NCBI RefSeq assembly: GCF_943181435.1
Contig: NZ_OW969598.1
Span: 868,001-932,000, forward strand
Source: Neisseria sp. Marseille-Q6792
GTDB lineage: Bacteria; Pseudomonadota; Gammaproteobacteria; Burkholderiales; Neisseriaceae
Direction of reading: 5' to 3'
Length of the DNA stretch: 64,000 nucleotides
The translations under genes were made by a program, and so were the position numbers. This document shows positions 40,069 through 50,926 of the stretch, piece after piece. The notes below the pieces were generated by a model. That model searched no databases. It saw only the letters and a list, made by a program, of their open reading frames with translations, and was not told where the DNA came from. Numbering within the stretch: position 1 is the first letter of the stretch; every line of letters starts with the position of its first letter.

Positions 40069-40347
40069 AACAAATCTCCAATTGATGAAATTGTGTTAAA
40101 TTTTACGAAAATTAAAATGCAACCGATATTAACAAACCTTAAAAAAGCATGGCAACGATTGCATAAACAGATGTCTCAGTACGGTATTTTGCTACAAACT
40201 TTACTTGAAATCAAAGCCTGTTTATAAGTTTACACCAGTTTACCCAAAAACCAAGAATACTCACCTTAAGACTATGTATTTAGTATTAGGTTAACCACCA
40301 TTTTACTTCGAGAATTAACTTAAATTTACAATTTCCGAAAGTAAATT

Positions 40348-40770
40348 TTATGCACCGTGTTTCCTGACCAATTCCGCCAAAGCTTCTGCCAATTCAGGAT
40401 GTCGCTTTTCCAGCTTGGCTGCTGCCGAATCAAAACTTTCCAATGCAGCTTTGCTCAAGTGTAAATTATTCGTTTTCGGTCGACTTTCCGGCTTCGGTAC
40501 AACCTTAACCGAAACAGACCGTATTGCCTCATCCAAACCGGCCAATTGCGGCAGAACCGACGGCACAATCATCTTCAAACGCGATGCCGCCATATTGTTT
40601 GCCGCCAAAAGGACAAGTTCGCCGTCTTCAATACATGCCGTCTGAAAGTGCGGATGCAGATTAAGGGGAAGCAATTTTTTTACCGCAGCATCCAAACGCC
40701 GCCATTTCTCCGCCTGTTTCAAAAGCTCCGAAAGCAGTGAATCCTGCCTGCCCAGATGTTCCAGATTCAT
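40348..40770 (-). CDS. DUF721 (DciA-like) protein
   Basis: This 140-residue protein has the DUF721 pattern in its N-terminal part (LLPLNLHPHFQTACIEDGELVLLAANNMAASRLKMIVPSVLPQL). DciA proteins of this family load the replicative helicase in bacteria lacking DnaC/DnaI, which may apply here. It is divergent from secA. The ATG at 40770 is used; a GTG three codons upstream is possible. Confidence 0.72.
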   Translation of the reverse strand: MNLEHLGRQDSLLSELLKQAEKWRRLDAAVKKLLPLNLHPHFQTACIEDGELVLLAANNMAASRLKMIVPSVLPQLAGLDEAIRSVSVKVVPKPESRPKTNNLHLSKAALESFDSAAAKLEKRHPELAEALAELVRKHGA

Positions 40771-40900
40771 AAAACCCACACCCCGAAAGATTGAAATACC
40801 GCAAACGCGCCTTTATTTCAGACGGCATTAGCACTTTACGCAACCGCTTGTGTTAAAATTACGTTTTCGCCCACTATTATATCAGGCGTAGGAATTATTC

Positions 40901-43651
40901 ATGCTGACAAACATCGCTAAGAAAATTTTCGGCAGCCGCAACGATAGGCTGCTCAAACAATACCGCAAATCCGTTGTCAAAATCAACGCACTCGAAGAAC
41001 AAATGAAAGCCTTGAGCGATGCGGATTTACAGGCCAAAACAGCCGAATTCAAACAACGCCTGGCCGACGGACAGACTCTGGACGACATCTTGGTCGAAGC
41101 CTTCGCCGTCTGCCGCGAAGCATCCCGCCGCGTGCTCGGCATGCGCCACTTCGACGTGCAACTGATCGGCGGCATGGTGCTGCACAACGGTAAAATCGCC
41201 GAAATGCGTACCGGCGAAGGTAAAACCTTGGTCGCCACCCTTGCCGTCTATCTCAACGCACTTGCCGGCAAAGGCGTACACGTCGTAACCGTCAACGACT
41301 ACCTTGCCTCACGCGATGCGGGCATCATGGAGCCCCTCTATAATTTCCTCGGCCTTACCGTGGGCGTGATTATTTCAGACATGCAGCCGTTCGACCGTCA
41401 AAACGCCTATGCCGCCGATATCACCTACGGCACCAATAATGAATTCGGCTTCGACTACCTGCGCGACAATATGGTTACCGACCAATACGACAAAGTGCAG
41501 CGCGAATTGAATTTCGCCGTCGTTGACGAAGTGGACTCCATCTTAATTGACGAAGCGCGCACCCCGCTGATTATTTCCGGTCAGGCGGACGACAATATCC
41601 AGCTCTACCAAATCATGAACACCGTTCCGCCCCACCTCGTCCGTCAAGAGACAGAAGAAGGCGAAGGCGACTATTGGGTCGACGAAAAGGCACATCAGGT
41701 CATCCTGAGCGAAGCAGGTCACGAACACGCCGAACAAATCCTGACCCAAATGGGGCTGCTGGCAGAAAACGACTCACTGTACTCGGCGGCAAATATCTCC
41801 CTGATGCACCACCTTATGGCTGCCCTGCGCGCGCACTCACTGTTCCACAAAGACCAACATTACGTTATCCAAGACGGCGAAATCGTCATCGTTGACGAAT
41901 TTACAGGCCGTCTGATGTCCGGCCGCCGCTGGTCCGAAGGCCTGCATCAAGCCGTGGAAGCCAAAGAAGGCGTGGAAATCAAACGCGAAAACCAAACGCT
42001 TGCATCTATTACCTTCCAAAACTATTTCCGCCTGTACACCAAGCTCTCCGGTATGACTGGTACGGCAGATACCGAGGCTTTCGAGTTCCAAAGCATCTAC
42101 AACCTCGAAACCGTCATTATCCCGACCAACCGCCCCGTACAGCGCAAAGACTTCAACGACCAGATTTTCCGTTCCGCCGAAGAAAAATTCGAAGCCGTCG
42201 TCAAAGACATCGAGGAATGCCACAAACGCGGGCAGCCCGTCCTCGTCGGTACGACCAGCATCGAAAACTCCGAACTGGTCTCCCACCTTCTGCAAAAAGC
42301 CGGACTGCCGCACAACGTCCTCAACGCCAAAGAACACGAACGCGAAGCCCTGATTGTCGCCCAAGCCGGTAAAGTCGGTGCCATTACCGTCGCCACCAAT
42401 ATGGCGGGACGCGGTACGGATATCGTTTTAGGCGGCAACCTGAAGCACCAAACCGATGCCATCCGCGCCGACGAAACCTTGAGTGACGAAGAGAAACAGG
42501 CACAAATCGCCGCACTCGAAAACGGCTGGCAGGCAGAACACGACAAGGTTATGGAAGCAGGCGGCCTGCACATCATCGGTACGGAACGCCACGAAAGCCG
42601 CCGTATCGACAACCAGTTGCGCGGACGCTCCGGCCGTCAGGGCGACCCCGGATCCAGCCGTTTCTACCTCTCGTTTGAAGACCCATTGCTGCGCCTCTTC
42701 GCGCTCGACCGTGCCGCCGCCATCCTCAACCGCCTTGCACCCGAACGCGGCGTCGCCATCGAACACAACCTGCTGACGCGTCAAATCGAAGGCGCGCAAC
42801 GCAAAGTCGAAGGCAGAAACTTCGATATGCGCAAACAGGTTTTGGAATACGACGACGTCGCCAACGAGCAACGTAAAGTCATTTACAGCCAACGCAACGA
42901 AATTTTAACCAGCAAAGACATCAGCGACCTGATGAAGGAAATCCGTTTTGATGTCATCGGCGGACTTGTAGACATATATATGCCGCCGGACAGCATGGAA
43001 GAACAATGGGACATTCCGACTCTGGAAAACCGTCTGGCTGCCGAATTCAGACTGCACGAAGACATTCAGTCCTGGCTGAAAGCAGACAATACAATTGACG
43101 GTCAAGACATCAAAGAGCGCCTGATCGAACGCATCGAAAACGAATATGCCGCCAAAACCGAACTGGTCGGCAAGCAGGCAATGGCTGATTTTGAGCGCAA
43201 CGTGATGTTGCAGGTCATCGACAACCAATGGCGCGAACACCTCGCCGCTATGGACTACCTGCGCCAAGGCATACACCTGCGCAGCTATGCCCAGAAAAAT
43301 CCGAAGCAGGAATACAAACGCGAAGCCTTTACCATGTTCCAAGACCTGTGGAACGGCATCAAATTCCATATTGCCTCCCTGCTTACTTCGGTTCAAATCG
43401 AACAAAACCCTGTCGCGGCGGTTGAAGAGCAACCCGTCGGCAACATCCAATCTATCCATTCGGAATCCCCCGATATGGAAGAACTTTTGGGGCAATCGCA
43501 AACCGATCTGGTTACCGAAGCCTTTAATCCCGATGGGACGGATTTCAGCCCCGAAGCCTTGGAAGCGCGGGGGCAAATCGTCCACCGCAACGACCCCTGC
43601 CCCTGCGGCAGCGGTTTGAAATACAAACAATGCCACGGCAAATTGGCTTAA
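40901..43651 (+). CDS. secA: Protein translocase ATPase SecA
   Basis: This 916-residue motor drives preproteins through SecYEG. NBD1 contains Walker [10 protein letters not shown] (about residue 103) and the [23 protein letters not shown]-type block; the preprotein cross-linking domain follows. NBD2 has [13 protein letters not shown] and [11 protein letters not shown]. The C terminus is a SEC-C zinc motif [14 protein letters not shown] that binds SecB. Full length, with AGGAA upstream of the ATG. Confidence 0.98.
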   Translation: MLTNIAKKIFGSRNDRLLKQYRKSVVKINALEEQMKALSDADLQAKTAEFKQRLADGQTLDDILVEAFAVCREASRRVLGMRHFDVQLIGGMVLHNGKIAEMRTGEGKTLVATLAVYLNALAGKGVHVVTVNDYLASRDAGIMEPLYNFLGLTVGVIISDMQPFDRQNAYAADITYGTNNEFGFDYLRDNMVTDQYDKVQRELNFAVVDEVDSILIDEARTPLIISGQADDNIQLYQIMNTVPPHLVRQETEEGEGDYWVDEKAHQVILSEAGHEHAEQILTQMGLLAENDSLYSAANISLMHHLMAALRAHSLFHKDQHYVIQDGEIVIVDEFTGRLMSGRRWSEGLHQAVEAKEGVEIKRENQTLASITFQNYFRLYTKLSGMTGTADTEAFEFQSIYNLETVIIPTNRPVQRKDFNDQIFRSAEEKFEAVVKDIEECHKRGQPVLVGTTSIENSELVSHLLQKAGLPHNVLNAKEHEREALIVAQAGKVGAITVATNMAGRGTDIVLGGNLKHQTDAIRADETLSDEEKQAQIAALENGWQAEHDKVMEAGGLHIIGTERHESRRIDNQLRGRSGRQGDPGSSRFYLSFEDPLLRLFALDRAAAILNRLAPERGVAIEHNLLTRQIEGAQRKVEGRNFDMRKQVLEYDDVANEQRKVIYSQRNEILTSKDISDLMKEIRFDVIGGLVDIYMPPDSMEEQWDIPTLENRLAAEFRLHEDIQSWLKADNTIDGQDIKERLIERIENEYAAKTELVGKQAMADFERNVMLQVIDNQWREHLAAMDYLRQGIHLRSYAQKNPKQEYKREAFTMFQDLWNGIKFHIASLLTSVQIEQNPVAAVEEQPVGNIQSIHSESPDMEELLGQSQTDLVTEAFNPDGTDFSPEALEARGQIVHRNDPCPCGSGLKYKQCHGKLA

Positions 43652-43665
43652 GCGTTTGAACGCAA

Positions 43666-43704
43666 ATGCCGTCTGAACATCCGGTTTCCGGCTTCAGACG
43701 GCAT
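43666..43704 (+). terminator. DUS inverted-pair terminator after secA
   Basis: Inverted uptake sequences with a 15-base loop, 14 bases past the secA stop. Confidence 0.85.
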
Positions 43705-43794
43705 TTTGCCTGAATCACCGTATCCGACCGACAATCCGAAAACTCCCGATTTGATACCGTCCAAACTAAAAACAGGCATCCGCCCCGCCAAACT

Positions 43795-45567
43795 ATGATT
43801 CCATCCGACTTCATTGACGAACTTCTGGCCAAAACCGATATTGTCGACATCATCGACGAACAGGTCCCGCTGAAAAAAGGTGGGGCGAACTATATGGCGT
43901 GTTGCCCGTTCCACAAGGAAAAAACACCGTCGTTTTCGGTCAGTCCGACCAAGCAGTTTTATCATTGTTTCAGTTGCGGGGCGCATGGTTCGGCGATTGG
44001 TTTTGTGATGGAACATCAGGGGCTGTCGTTTCCCGAGGCGGTGCAGTTTCTTGCCGACCGCGTGGGCATGGTTGTGCCTAAAGTGCGTGGGCAGAACGAT
44101 AATCCCGAAGTCCGTGCCGAACGCAAGAAAAAACAGCAGACACTGGAGGAAACGACGGCTGCGGCAGCTGATTTTTATGCGCAACAGCTAAAATTCAATC
44201 CGGCGGCGAAGGCTTATTTGGACAAGCGCGGTTTGAGTGCGGAAGTTATCGCGCATTATGGGTTGGGCTACGCGCCCGACGGTTGGCAGCCTTTGGCGCA
44301 AGTGTTCCAACCGTATCCGAATACCGCGTTGGTGGATACGGGGATGGTGATTGACAATGAGGGGCGGCATTACGACCGCTTCCGCCATCGGATTATGTTC
44401 CCTATCCGCAATCCGCGCGGGCAGGTCATCGGTTTCGGCGGCAGGGTGCTGGACGACTCCAAACCCAAATATCTAAACTCTCCCGATACACCTTTGTTTG
44501 ACAAAGGGAAAAACCTTTACGGCTTGTATGAGGGGCGTGCTGCTGTAAAAGAGGCAGGACGGATTTTGGTGGTCGAAGGCTATATGGACGTGGTCGCGCT
44601 GGCACAGTTCGGCGTGGGCTACGGTGTGGCGGCCTTGGGCACGGCGACAACAGCTGAACACGTCAAAATCCTGATGCGTCAGGCAGACAGTATTTATTTC
44701 TGTTTCGACGGCGACAACGCGGGACGGAAAGCGGCTTGGCGCGCGCTGGAAAACGCGCTGCCGCAGTTGAAAGACGACAAATCACTGCATTTTTTGTTCC
44801 TGCCGGAAGAACACGACCCCGACAGTTACATCCGCGCCTACGGCAAGACGCAATTTGAAGACGCGCTGTTGAATCAAAGCAAGCCGCTGTCGGAATATTT
44901 CTGGGAACACCTTTCAGACGACCTCAATCTCAATACGCAGGAAGGCAAGGCGGAATTGGTGAAAACCAGTTCGCCGCTTTTGGCGCAAATCACCGCGCCG
45001 GCATTGGGTTATTTGTTGAAACAACGGCTTAGCGAACTGGTCGGCATCGATCCCGACAATCTCGCGCAACTGCTCGGACAGGAAGCGCCGAAGCGGCACG
45101 TCAAACAAAAAAACTACAAACTGCCCCCGATTTCCGTCAAGCAGCCCGTTATGCCGACATTGGTGCAACGGCAAATCCGCAGCCTCTTGATAAATCCGGA
45201 TTGGGCTGCATATATAGATCTGCCCGATTATTTGGCATTGGACGGCGATTTCGCCTGCCTTGCCAACCTTGCCGAATCGATTAAAAGCCATGCCGCCGTA
45301 CCCGAAACCGCTCAGGTTTTAGAGTATATGCGCGGCTCGCCTTACGAAGAAACGATAAACCGAATCTTCTATTCAACGCACCAGTCGGAAGAAATGAACA
45401 GCAGCAGTGAAGAAGATTGCGAGAATTTCCAAATCGGCATGAAAAAACTGCTCAATGAGTTAAAATACAGCCAAATTGAAGCATTGAAACAAAAAAGCCT
45501 AAAATCGGGCTTAGGTGAAAGTGAAAAAAAACTTTTGTTGTCACTATTGACCGCAAAACAGAACTGA
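43795..45567 (+). CDS. dnaG: DNA primase
   Basis: This 590-residue primase makes RNA primers for replication. The N-terminal zinc-binding domain has CCPFHKEKTPSF and FYHCFSCGAHG (CHC2 zinc ligands, residues about 40-64). The TOPRIM core contains ILVVEGYMDVVAL and FCFDGDNAGRKAA. The C-terminal ~150 residues form the DnaB-helicase-interacting domain. It sits immediately upstream of rpoD, the remnant of the rpsU-dnaG-rpoD macromolecular-synthesis arrangement (rpsU is not here). Confidence 0.97.
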   Translation: MIPSDFIDELLAKTDIVDIIDEQVPLKKGGANYMACCPFHKEKTPSFSVSPTKQFYHCFSCGAHGSAIGFVMEHQGLSFPEAVQFLADRVGMVVPKVRGQNDNPEVRAERKKKQQTLEETTAAAADFYAQQLKFNPAAKAYLDKRGLSAEVIAHYGLGYAPDGWQPLAQVFQPYPNTALVDTGMVIDNEGRHYDRFRHRIMFPIRNPRGQVIGFGGRVLDDSKPKYLNSPDTPLFDKGKNLYGLYEGRAAVKEAGRILVVEGYMDVVALAQFGVGYGVAALGTATTAEHVKILMRQADSIYFCFDGDNAGRKAAWRALENALPQLKDDKSLHFLFLPEEHDPDSYIRAYGKTQFEDALLNQSKPLSEYFWEHLSDDLNLNTQEGKAELVKTSSPLLAQITAPALGYLLKQRLSELVGIDPDNLAQLLGQEAPKRHVKQKNYKLPPISVKQPVMPTLVQRQIRSLLINPDWAAYIDLPDYLALDGDFACLANLAESIKSHAAVPETAQVLEYMRGSPYEETINRIFYSTHQSEEMNSSSEEDCENFQIGMKKLLNELKYSQIEALKQKSLKSGLGESEKKLLLSLLTAKQN

Positions 45568-45596
45568 CCGGCAAAATACGCCGTCCATAAACCGTC

Positions 45597-45674
45597 ATGC
45601 CGTCTGAAAAGTATTAGGCACAGCTGCATAATATACCGGCAGAACATCCGATTAGACAAACTTTCAGACGGCAT
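45597..45674. repeat. Widely spaced inverted DUS pair between dnaG and rpoD
   Basis: Inverted uptake sequences are separated by 54 bases, too far for a typical terminator loop. They could form a long hairpin that attenuates dnaG-rpoD readthrough, or bracket the rpoD promoter. Confidence 0.7.
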
Positions 45675-45751
45675 CAGAGTACCCTACTCTGCCACGCCTT
45701 CAGGTGCGTTCAAACGCAAACCGTCGGCACCTTACCAACAGAAAGCAGACA

Positions 45752-47680
45752 ATGTCCAGAAACCAAAATCACGAAGAATATCAAGACGACACCCGTCCGT
45801 TAAGCATTGAAGAGCAACGCGCGCGCCTGCGCCAGCTCATCATCATGGGTAAAGAACGCGGCTACATCACCTACTCCGAAATCAACGACGCCCTGCCAGA
45901 CGATATGTCTGATGCCGACCAAATAGACAACATCGTCAGTATGATTTCCGGTTTAGGCATCCAAGTTACCGAACACGCCCCCGATGCGGAAGACATATTG
46001 TTAAGCGACAATGCCGCCGTTACCGACGATGATGCTGTTGAAGAAGCCGAGGCCGCCCTTTCCAGCGCAGATTCCGAGTTCGGCAGGACGACCGACCCCG
46101 TCCGTATGTATATGCGCGAAATGGGACAGGTCGACCTGCTGACCCGCGAAGACGAAATCATCATCGCCAAAAAAATCGAAAACGCCCTGAAAAATATGGT
46201 TCAGGCCATCTCCGCCTGCCCGGGATCCATTGCGGAAATCTTAGAACTCATCGAAAAAATCCGCAAAGACGAAATCCGCGTCGACGAAGTCGTAGAAGCC
46301 ATTATCGACCCGAATGAAGTATTGCTCAACGAATTGGGCTTGGGGCACTTGGAAACCACAGTGCCCGAGAAACCTTCCAACGACAATTCGGATGAAAACG
46401 AAGACGACGAAGAGTCGGAAGAAGATGCGGATGAAATCTCGGCAGCCAATCTCGCCGAATTGAAACAAAAAGTCATCGGCCACTTTGCCCAAATCGAAAA
46501 AGACTACAAAAAAATGATCGGCCGTTTGGAAAAACACCACAGCCGGCACAAAGACTATCTCGCCTACCGCGATGCCATCGCCAACAAACTTTTGGAAGTC
46601 CGCTTCGCCACCCGCCAAATCGACAGCCTCAGCAGCAGCCTGCGCGGAAAAGTAGAAAACATCCGCAAACTCGAACGCGAAATCCGCGATATCTGCCTTG
46701 ACCGCGTCCATATGGAACGCGACTATTTCATCCAAAACTTCCTGCCCGAAATCACCAATCTGCAATGGATTGAAGAAGAAATCGCCAAAGGCAGGGTCTG
46801 GAGCGACGCACTCGACCGCTTCCGCCACGCCATCCTCGAAAAACAAACCGAGTTGGCGGATATGGAAAAAGAAACCCGCATTTCCATCGAAGAGTTGAAA
46901 GAAATCAACAAAAATATGGTGTCGAGCGAAAAAGAAACCGCAGCCGCCAAGCAGGAAATGATTCAGGCAAACTTGCGCCTCGTGATTTCCATTGCCAAAA
47001 AATACACCAACCGGGGTTTGCAGTTCCTTGATTTGATTCAAGAAGGCAACATCGGCTTGATGAAGGCGGTCGATAAATTCGAATACCGACGCGGCTACAA
47101 ATTCTCCACCTATGCAACTTGGTGGATCCGTCAGGCGATTACCCGCTCGATTGCCGATCAGGCACGCACCATCCGCATTCCGGTGCATATGATTGAAACC
47201 ATCAACAAGATGAACCGCATCTCGCGCCAACACCTTCAAGAAACCGGCGAAGAACCCGATTCCGCCAAACTTGCCGAACTGATGCAGATGCCTGAGGACA
47301 AAATCCGTAAAATTATGAAAATCGCCAAAGAACCGATTTCCATGGAAACACCTATAGGCGACGACGACGATTCGCACTTGGGCGACTTTATCGAGGATGC
47401 CAACAATATTGCGCCGGCTGATGCGGCAATGTACACCAGCCTGCACGAAGTAACCAAAGAAATACTCGAAAGCCTGACACCTCGTGAAGCCAAAGTCTTA
47501 CGTATGCGCTTCGGTATCGATATGAATACCGACCACACGCTGGAAGAAGTCGGCAGACAGTTTGACGTAACCCGCGAACGCATCCGCCAAATTGAGGCAA
47601 AAGCACTCCGCAAGTTGCGCCACCCGACCCGCAGCGACCGCTTGAGAAGCTTCTTAGACAGTGAAGACAGCAAGTTGTAA
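45752..47680 (+). CDS. rpoD: RNA polymerase primary sigma factor (sigma-70)
   Basis: This 642-residue sigma factor directs housekeeping transcription. Region 1.1 is at the N terminus and region 1.2 is [24 protein letters not shown] long acidic non-conserved insert ([18 protein letters not shown]) precedes regions 2.1-2.4 ([31 protein letters not shown]), region 3, and the -35-binding region 4 helix-turn-helix [30 protein letters not shown]. The ATG at 45752 is used; a 16-codon extension lacks support. It ends with a strong terminator. Long antisense open frames are codon-bias shadows. Confidence 0.97.
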   Translation: MSRNQNHEEYQDDTRPLSIEEQRARLRQLIIMGKERGYITYSEINDALPDDMSDADQIDNIVSMISGLGIQVTEHAPDAEDILLSDNAAVTDDDAVEEAEAALSSADSEFGRTTDPVRMYMREMGQVDLLTREDEIIIAKKIENALKNMVQAISACPGSIAEILELIEKIRKDEIRVDEVVEAIIDPNEVLLNELGLGHLETTVPEKPSNDNSDENEDDEESEEDADEISAANLAELKQKVIGHFAQIEKDYKKMIGRLEKHHSRHKDYLAYRDAIANKLLEVRFATRQIDSLSSSLRGKVENIRKLEREIRDICLDRVHMERDYFIQNFLPEITNLQWIEEEIAKGRVWSDALDRFRHAILEKQTELADMEKETRISIEELKEINKNMVSSEKETAAAKQEMIQANLRLVISIAKKYTNRGLQFLDLIQEGNIGLMKAVDKFEYRRGYKFSTYATWWIRQAITRSIADQARTIRIPVHMIETINKMNRISRQHLQETGEEPDSAKLAELMQMPEDKIRKIMKIAKEPISMETPIGDDDDSHLGDFIEDANNIAPADAAMYTSLHEVTKEILESLTPREAKVLRMRFGIDMNTDHTLEEVGRQFDVTRERIRQIEAKALRKLRHPTRSDRLRSFLDSEDSKL

Positions 47681-47689
47681 ACCAAAAAA

Positions 47690-47714
47690 ACCGCAGGTTC
47701 AAAATACCTGCGGT
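47690..47714 (+). terminator. Intrinsic terminator of rpoD
   Basis: ACCGCAGGT and ACCTGCGGT form a 9-bp stem (7-base loop) followed by six T, 9 bases past the stop. It is also the left border of the defence island. Confidence 0.92.
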
Positions 47715-47720
47715 TTTTTC

Positions 47721-48200
47721 TTACACAATAAACAACGCTTCCACATACCCCACACTCCTATCCCGTTTTCCCAACAATTCCGGCTGGCAAATCTCCATCA
47801 GCGAGCAGGCTTTGCAGCATTTGCCGTAGTTGGGCGGCGGGGTTTGGCCGCTGTTCAGGAGTTCGCGCACAGCGGCGATGGTGGCGAGTGTTTGGGCACA
47901 CAGGTCGTCTGAAAACACGACAGAGACGCAGTGGCGGGTTTGCATATACCACAGTGCGCCCTCAGAGGACGGTTTGCCCCGTCATTTCTTCCAAACACAA
48001 ACCTTGGGCGCAAAGCTGGATTTCGTCCATCGGGTCGGGTTTGGGTTTGCCGCGTTTGTATTCCACGGGTTTCAGACGACCTGTTTTCGTATCCACTTCC
48101 ACCAAATCCAACGCGCCGCTGATGCCCAATTTTTCCGCCGACACATGCACCGTCCGCTCAAAACGCACACCCTTGCGCGTTTCCGGCTCGCCCGAATCTT
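47721..48200 (-). pseudogene. cas4: Second, truncated and frameshifted cas4 copy
   Basis: The sequence matches about the last 150 codons of the intact cas4 at 50265-50924 (for example GEPETRKGVRFERTVHVSAEKL and TLATIAAVRELLNSGQTPPP), including the 3' Cys cluster CKACSLMEICQPELL. An extra G near 47970 shifts the frame after EEMTGQTV, and the 5' 60 codons are missing: the fragment is joined to a cas1 remnant near 48200. It cannot give a functional Cas4. Confidence 0.88.
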
Positions 48201-48422
48201 TGCCGCAATGATATTGCGCGCAATCGGCACGGGATTTTGCTCCGACACCCGATGCTGCGCCCGACGCAGCAGCACATTGCCAAAACAAAAAATATGCCCG
48301 ATAGAATGCACCGGCAACTGCGCCACCTTCTTACGCTCCTGCTCTACCACCAGCGTTTCCCGTTCCTTATGCAGATAGCTGCCTTGGGTGGTGATATAGA
48401 GCGTGTTTTGCAGTTTGCGCAT
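48200..48422 (-). pseudogene. cas1: cas1 remnant (N-terminal part with internal deletion)
   Basis: A native start with AAGGAGTTTCCCC before ATG 48422 encodes MRKLQNTLYITTQGSYLHKE and VAQLPVHSIGHIFCFGNV, the N terminus of type I-C Cas1. The frame then jumps to LLRRAQHRVSEQNPVPIARNIIAAKI, a segment that lies some tens of residues further along in Cas1. After about 74 codons it runs into the broken cas4 copy. The catalytic Glu-His-Asp residues of Cas1 are all lost, so spacer acquisition is not possible from this locus. No cas2 follows. Confidence 0.8.
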
Positions 48423-48496
48423 GGGGAAACTCCTTGGGATTTGACCGCAGTTGTGGATTAGTGGAAACATCCAAATAGTGACTTATGTATAAAGTA

Positions 48497-50218
48497 TTAA
48501 ATGATTAGTGGAATATCCCAAGAAGTCCATTTTGATATACAGAAAGATCTATTCATACAACGAATAGATGTATTAAACATAAATAAAACTCTTGCGCCAT
48601 TTAACATTTCCCACTGTTTCGCGGGACCAGGAACACTATTTGGATTATCATCATGAATTTTTTGGATTTCTTTAATTAAATAATCTTGAACATTCATAAT
48701 ATCTGAGAAATCAATTAAAGCATTATCGTAAAGTATTTGATTGAAGTCCCCATTTTTAAAAGATAGTATATTTCCCTGAAGAAGCTTTCTAAAAGTATTC
48801 CATTCATACATTGATATACCATTCTTAGTACACATATCAAGATTCTCAACAGAATGTAATAATATAAATCTACAATTTCTTTCTATGTCTAGCTTAGTAA
48901 TAATTTTTTTACCCAATCTAGATACAAGACGATCTTTAACTCCTGTGGTTGATATTTTTGATCTTAGATGACATAACTGTTCAATGCCATGATTTAGCGA
49001 CTCATTTCTACAATACTCGTTAAATTCATCTCTAAGAAATGGATGTGTTGTAGTTATTCTGTGTTTAATTTGACAGAAATAAACTAGATCAGATACCTTG
49101 TCATAAATAATCATATCTGCATCATATTTTTCTTCTGGATCGTTTATACCATCTGTTACAACAAATCGATTACTATTGAGTTTATCCTTCAAATACTTTT
49201 GAATATATCCATTCTCAAACCATTTGCCTATTTTTTTCATATTAGTCAAATAACCAGATAAAACAGTTATAATTGCAAACTTTAAATTAATATTATTTAC
49301 TCTTATTTGATTGTTGTTTAATTCAGTTGCTATCCTATCATGCTCATGTACTCCTAACTCATCCATAAGTTTAAAAAGAAATTTAATTTCATCTCCAGAA
49401 AATCCGAATTTATGCAATTTATCCTTATCAATAATTACTTGTTGATTAAATACATTCTCAACGTCGTATTGATCAATATCATTCTGAAAAGATAGAAAAG
49501 AAGCTATTTCAACCAAGCCCCTCATATCTGAAAAAATCTTACTATCACTTAAATCCAAATTTTTTATATAATCTGGATGAAAGCTTATATACTTATCTAA
49601 TACTATATCTACAAAACCTTGGAATAGTTCAGAATCTCTAGAATCTATATTATTGCTAATTTCCTTTCTAACAATCAGATCAGAAAGATGACTTTGTTGA
49701 GTAAAATATCGAGAAAACCAAATCATTTTATAAGAGGCTAGATATTCTTTCTTTATTTTATAATTCCCATTATCACAAACTTCTATAACCCCTAATAAGA
49801 TATAGAAAATAAATTCACTAAAAGAATAAAAAGCATAAATATCAACTATTTCCTGATATGATAATTCATTCCGGTCAGGAAAATTATTTTTAACTAAATC
49901 TTCCTTTATCCTTTCTCGATAATTATCGGCTATCAATCGGGAATTATCTATAATTTGCTTACTTCCCTTATCATTTAATATATACGATTTAATTTCAAAA
50001 CTCTCAACTCTCCTATTAATAAAGAAACTTTTGTATCCTAAACTGGCTAAAGCATACTTTTTAAGCGCACATAATACTTTTGCTAAATTACTCGGAAGAT
50101 ATTTTCTAATGTCTGTTTCTGAGATATTAATAGGATTGTTAATAAGTGATAAAATAAACAATCTTTTGTCCTTATCCATCTCATTCAAATTATTCATTAA
50201 ACATTCAAACCAATGCAT
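48497..50218 (-). CDS. Large PD-(D/E)XK-like putative defence nuclease inserted in the cas locus
   Basis: This 573-residue protein comes from very AT-rich DNA. I know no family for it. Residues 335-387 contain WFENGYIQKYL, then EKYDADMIIYDKVSDLVYFCQIKHR, a plausible PD-(D/E)XK active site (Glu335, Asp366/Asp368 and the QxK pair Gln383/Lys385). The N-terminal ~330 residues are predicted helical (sensor or regulatory). The ATG at 50218 has AGGAG eight bases upstream. It stands alone, with no uptake sequence, flanked on both sides by cas4 sequence (intact copy upstream, broken copy downstream), a cargo-like placement. A restriction-like defence role is inference. Confidence 0.7.
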   Translation of the reverse strand: MHWFECLMNNLNEMDKDKRLFILSLINNPINISETDIRKYLPSNLAKVLCALKKYALASLGYKSFFINRRVESFEIKSYILNDKGSKQIIDNSRLIADNYRERIKEDLVKNNFPDRNELSYQEIVDIYAFYSFSEFIFYILLGVIEVCDNGNYKIKKEYLASYKMIWFSRYFTQQSHLSDLIVRKEISNNIDSRDSELFQGFVDIVLDKYISFHPDYIKNLDLSDSKIFSDMRGLVEIASFLSFQNDIDQYDVENVFNQQVIIDKDKLHKFGFSGDEIKFLFKLMDELGVHEHDRIATELNNNQIRVNNINLKFAIITVLSGYLTNMKKIGKWFENGYIQKYLKDKLNSNRFVVTDGINDPEEKYDADMIIYDKVSDLVYFCQIKHRITTTHPFLRDEFNEYCRNESLNHGIEQLCHLRSKISTTGVKDRLVSRLGKKIITKLDIERNCRFILLHSVENLDMCTKNGISMYEWNTFRKLLQGNILSFKNGDFNQILYDNALIDFSDIMNVQDYLIKEIQKIHDDNPNSVPGPAKQWEMLNGARVLFMFNTSIRCMNRSFCISKWTSWDIPLII

Positions 50219-50264
50219 ATTCTAGCTCCTAGCATTAAATAATCAGATAAGTCGAATGGTTGAT

Positions 50265-50924
50265 TTACTCAAACAACCCCTCCACATACCCCACACTCCC
50301 ATCCCGTTTCGCCAACAACTCCGGCTGACAGATTTCCACCAGAGAACAGGCTTTGCAGCGTTTGTTGTAGTCGGGCGGCGGGGTTTGTCCGCTGTTCAAA
50401 AGTTCTCGCACGGCGGCTATAGTTGCGAGGGTTTGGGCGCGCAGGCCGTCTGAAAACACGACGGGGACGAGGTGGCGGGCTTGCATATACCACAGCGCGC
50501 CCTCAGAGACAGTTTGCCCCGTCATTTCTTCCAAGCACAAGCCTTGGGCGCAAAGCTGGATTTCATCCACCGGGTCGGGTTTGGGCTTGCCGCGTTTGTA
50601 TTCCACAGGTTTCAGACGGCCTGTTTTCGTTTCCACTTCCACTAAATCCAACACGCCGCTGATACAAAGTTTTTCCGCCGACACATGCACCGTCCGCTCA
50701 AAACGTACGCCCTTGCGCATTTCCGGCTCGCCCGAATCCACCCGCTCATGCAGCGCTCTGCCCTGCGCGGTCAAATAGTTCTCCGCCCACGCCTGCTCGT
50801 TATGAATCAAGGCACATTGGCACGGACAGAAGGCGTAGTGTTGCAGGGCGGAAAGGGGAATCAGGCGCGTGTCCTGATTTTCTTTTTCTACTTCTGCAAT
50901 ACAAGCGGTCATCTTTTCAGACAT
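50265..50924 (-). CDS. cas4: CRISPR-associated exonuclease Cas4 (type I-C)
   Basis: This 219-residue RecB-like nuclease works with Cas1-Cas2 to select and trim prespacers. Residues show the iron-sulfur Cys cluster, one part near the N terminus (HYAFCPCQCAL) and three at the C terminus (CKACSLVEICQP). The nuclease motifs are GRALHERVD, ISGVLDLVE, PVEYKRGK (E-x-K) and DEIQLCAQ. It is intact and starts 2 bases after the cas7 stop. With cas1 broken and cas2 missing it has no known partner here. Confidence 0.93.
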   Translation of the reverse strand: MSEKMTACIAEVEKENQDTRLIPLSALQHYAFCPCQCALIHNEQAWAENYLTAQGRALHERVDSGEPEMRKGVRFERTVHVSAEKLCISGVLDLVEVETKTGRLKPVEYKRGKPKPDPVDEIQLCAQGLCLEEMTGQTVSEGALWYMQARHLVPVVFSDGLRAQTLATIAAVRELLNSGQTPPPDYNKRCKACSLVEICQPELLAKRDGSVGYVEGLFE

Positions 50925-50926
50925 TT

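Noticed and set aside
46241..47446. 401-codon open frame antisense to rpoD
   Set aside because: It is a codon-bias shadow: low-complexity Phe/Asp/Gly-rich translation with no start signal, and rpoD is unambiguous.
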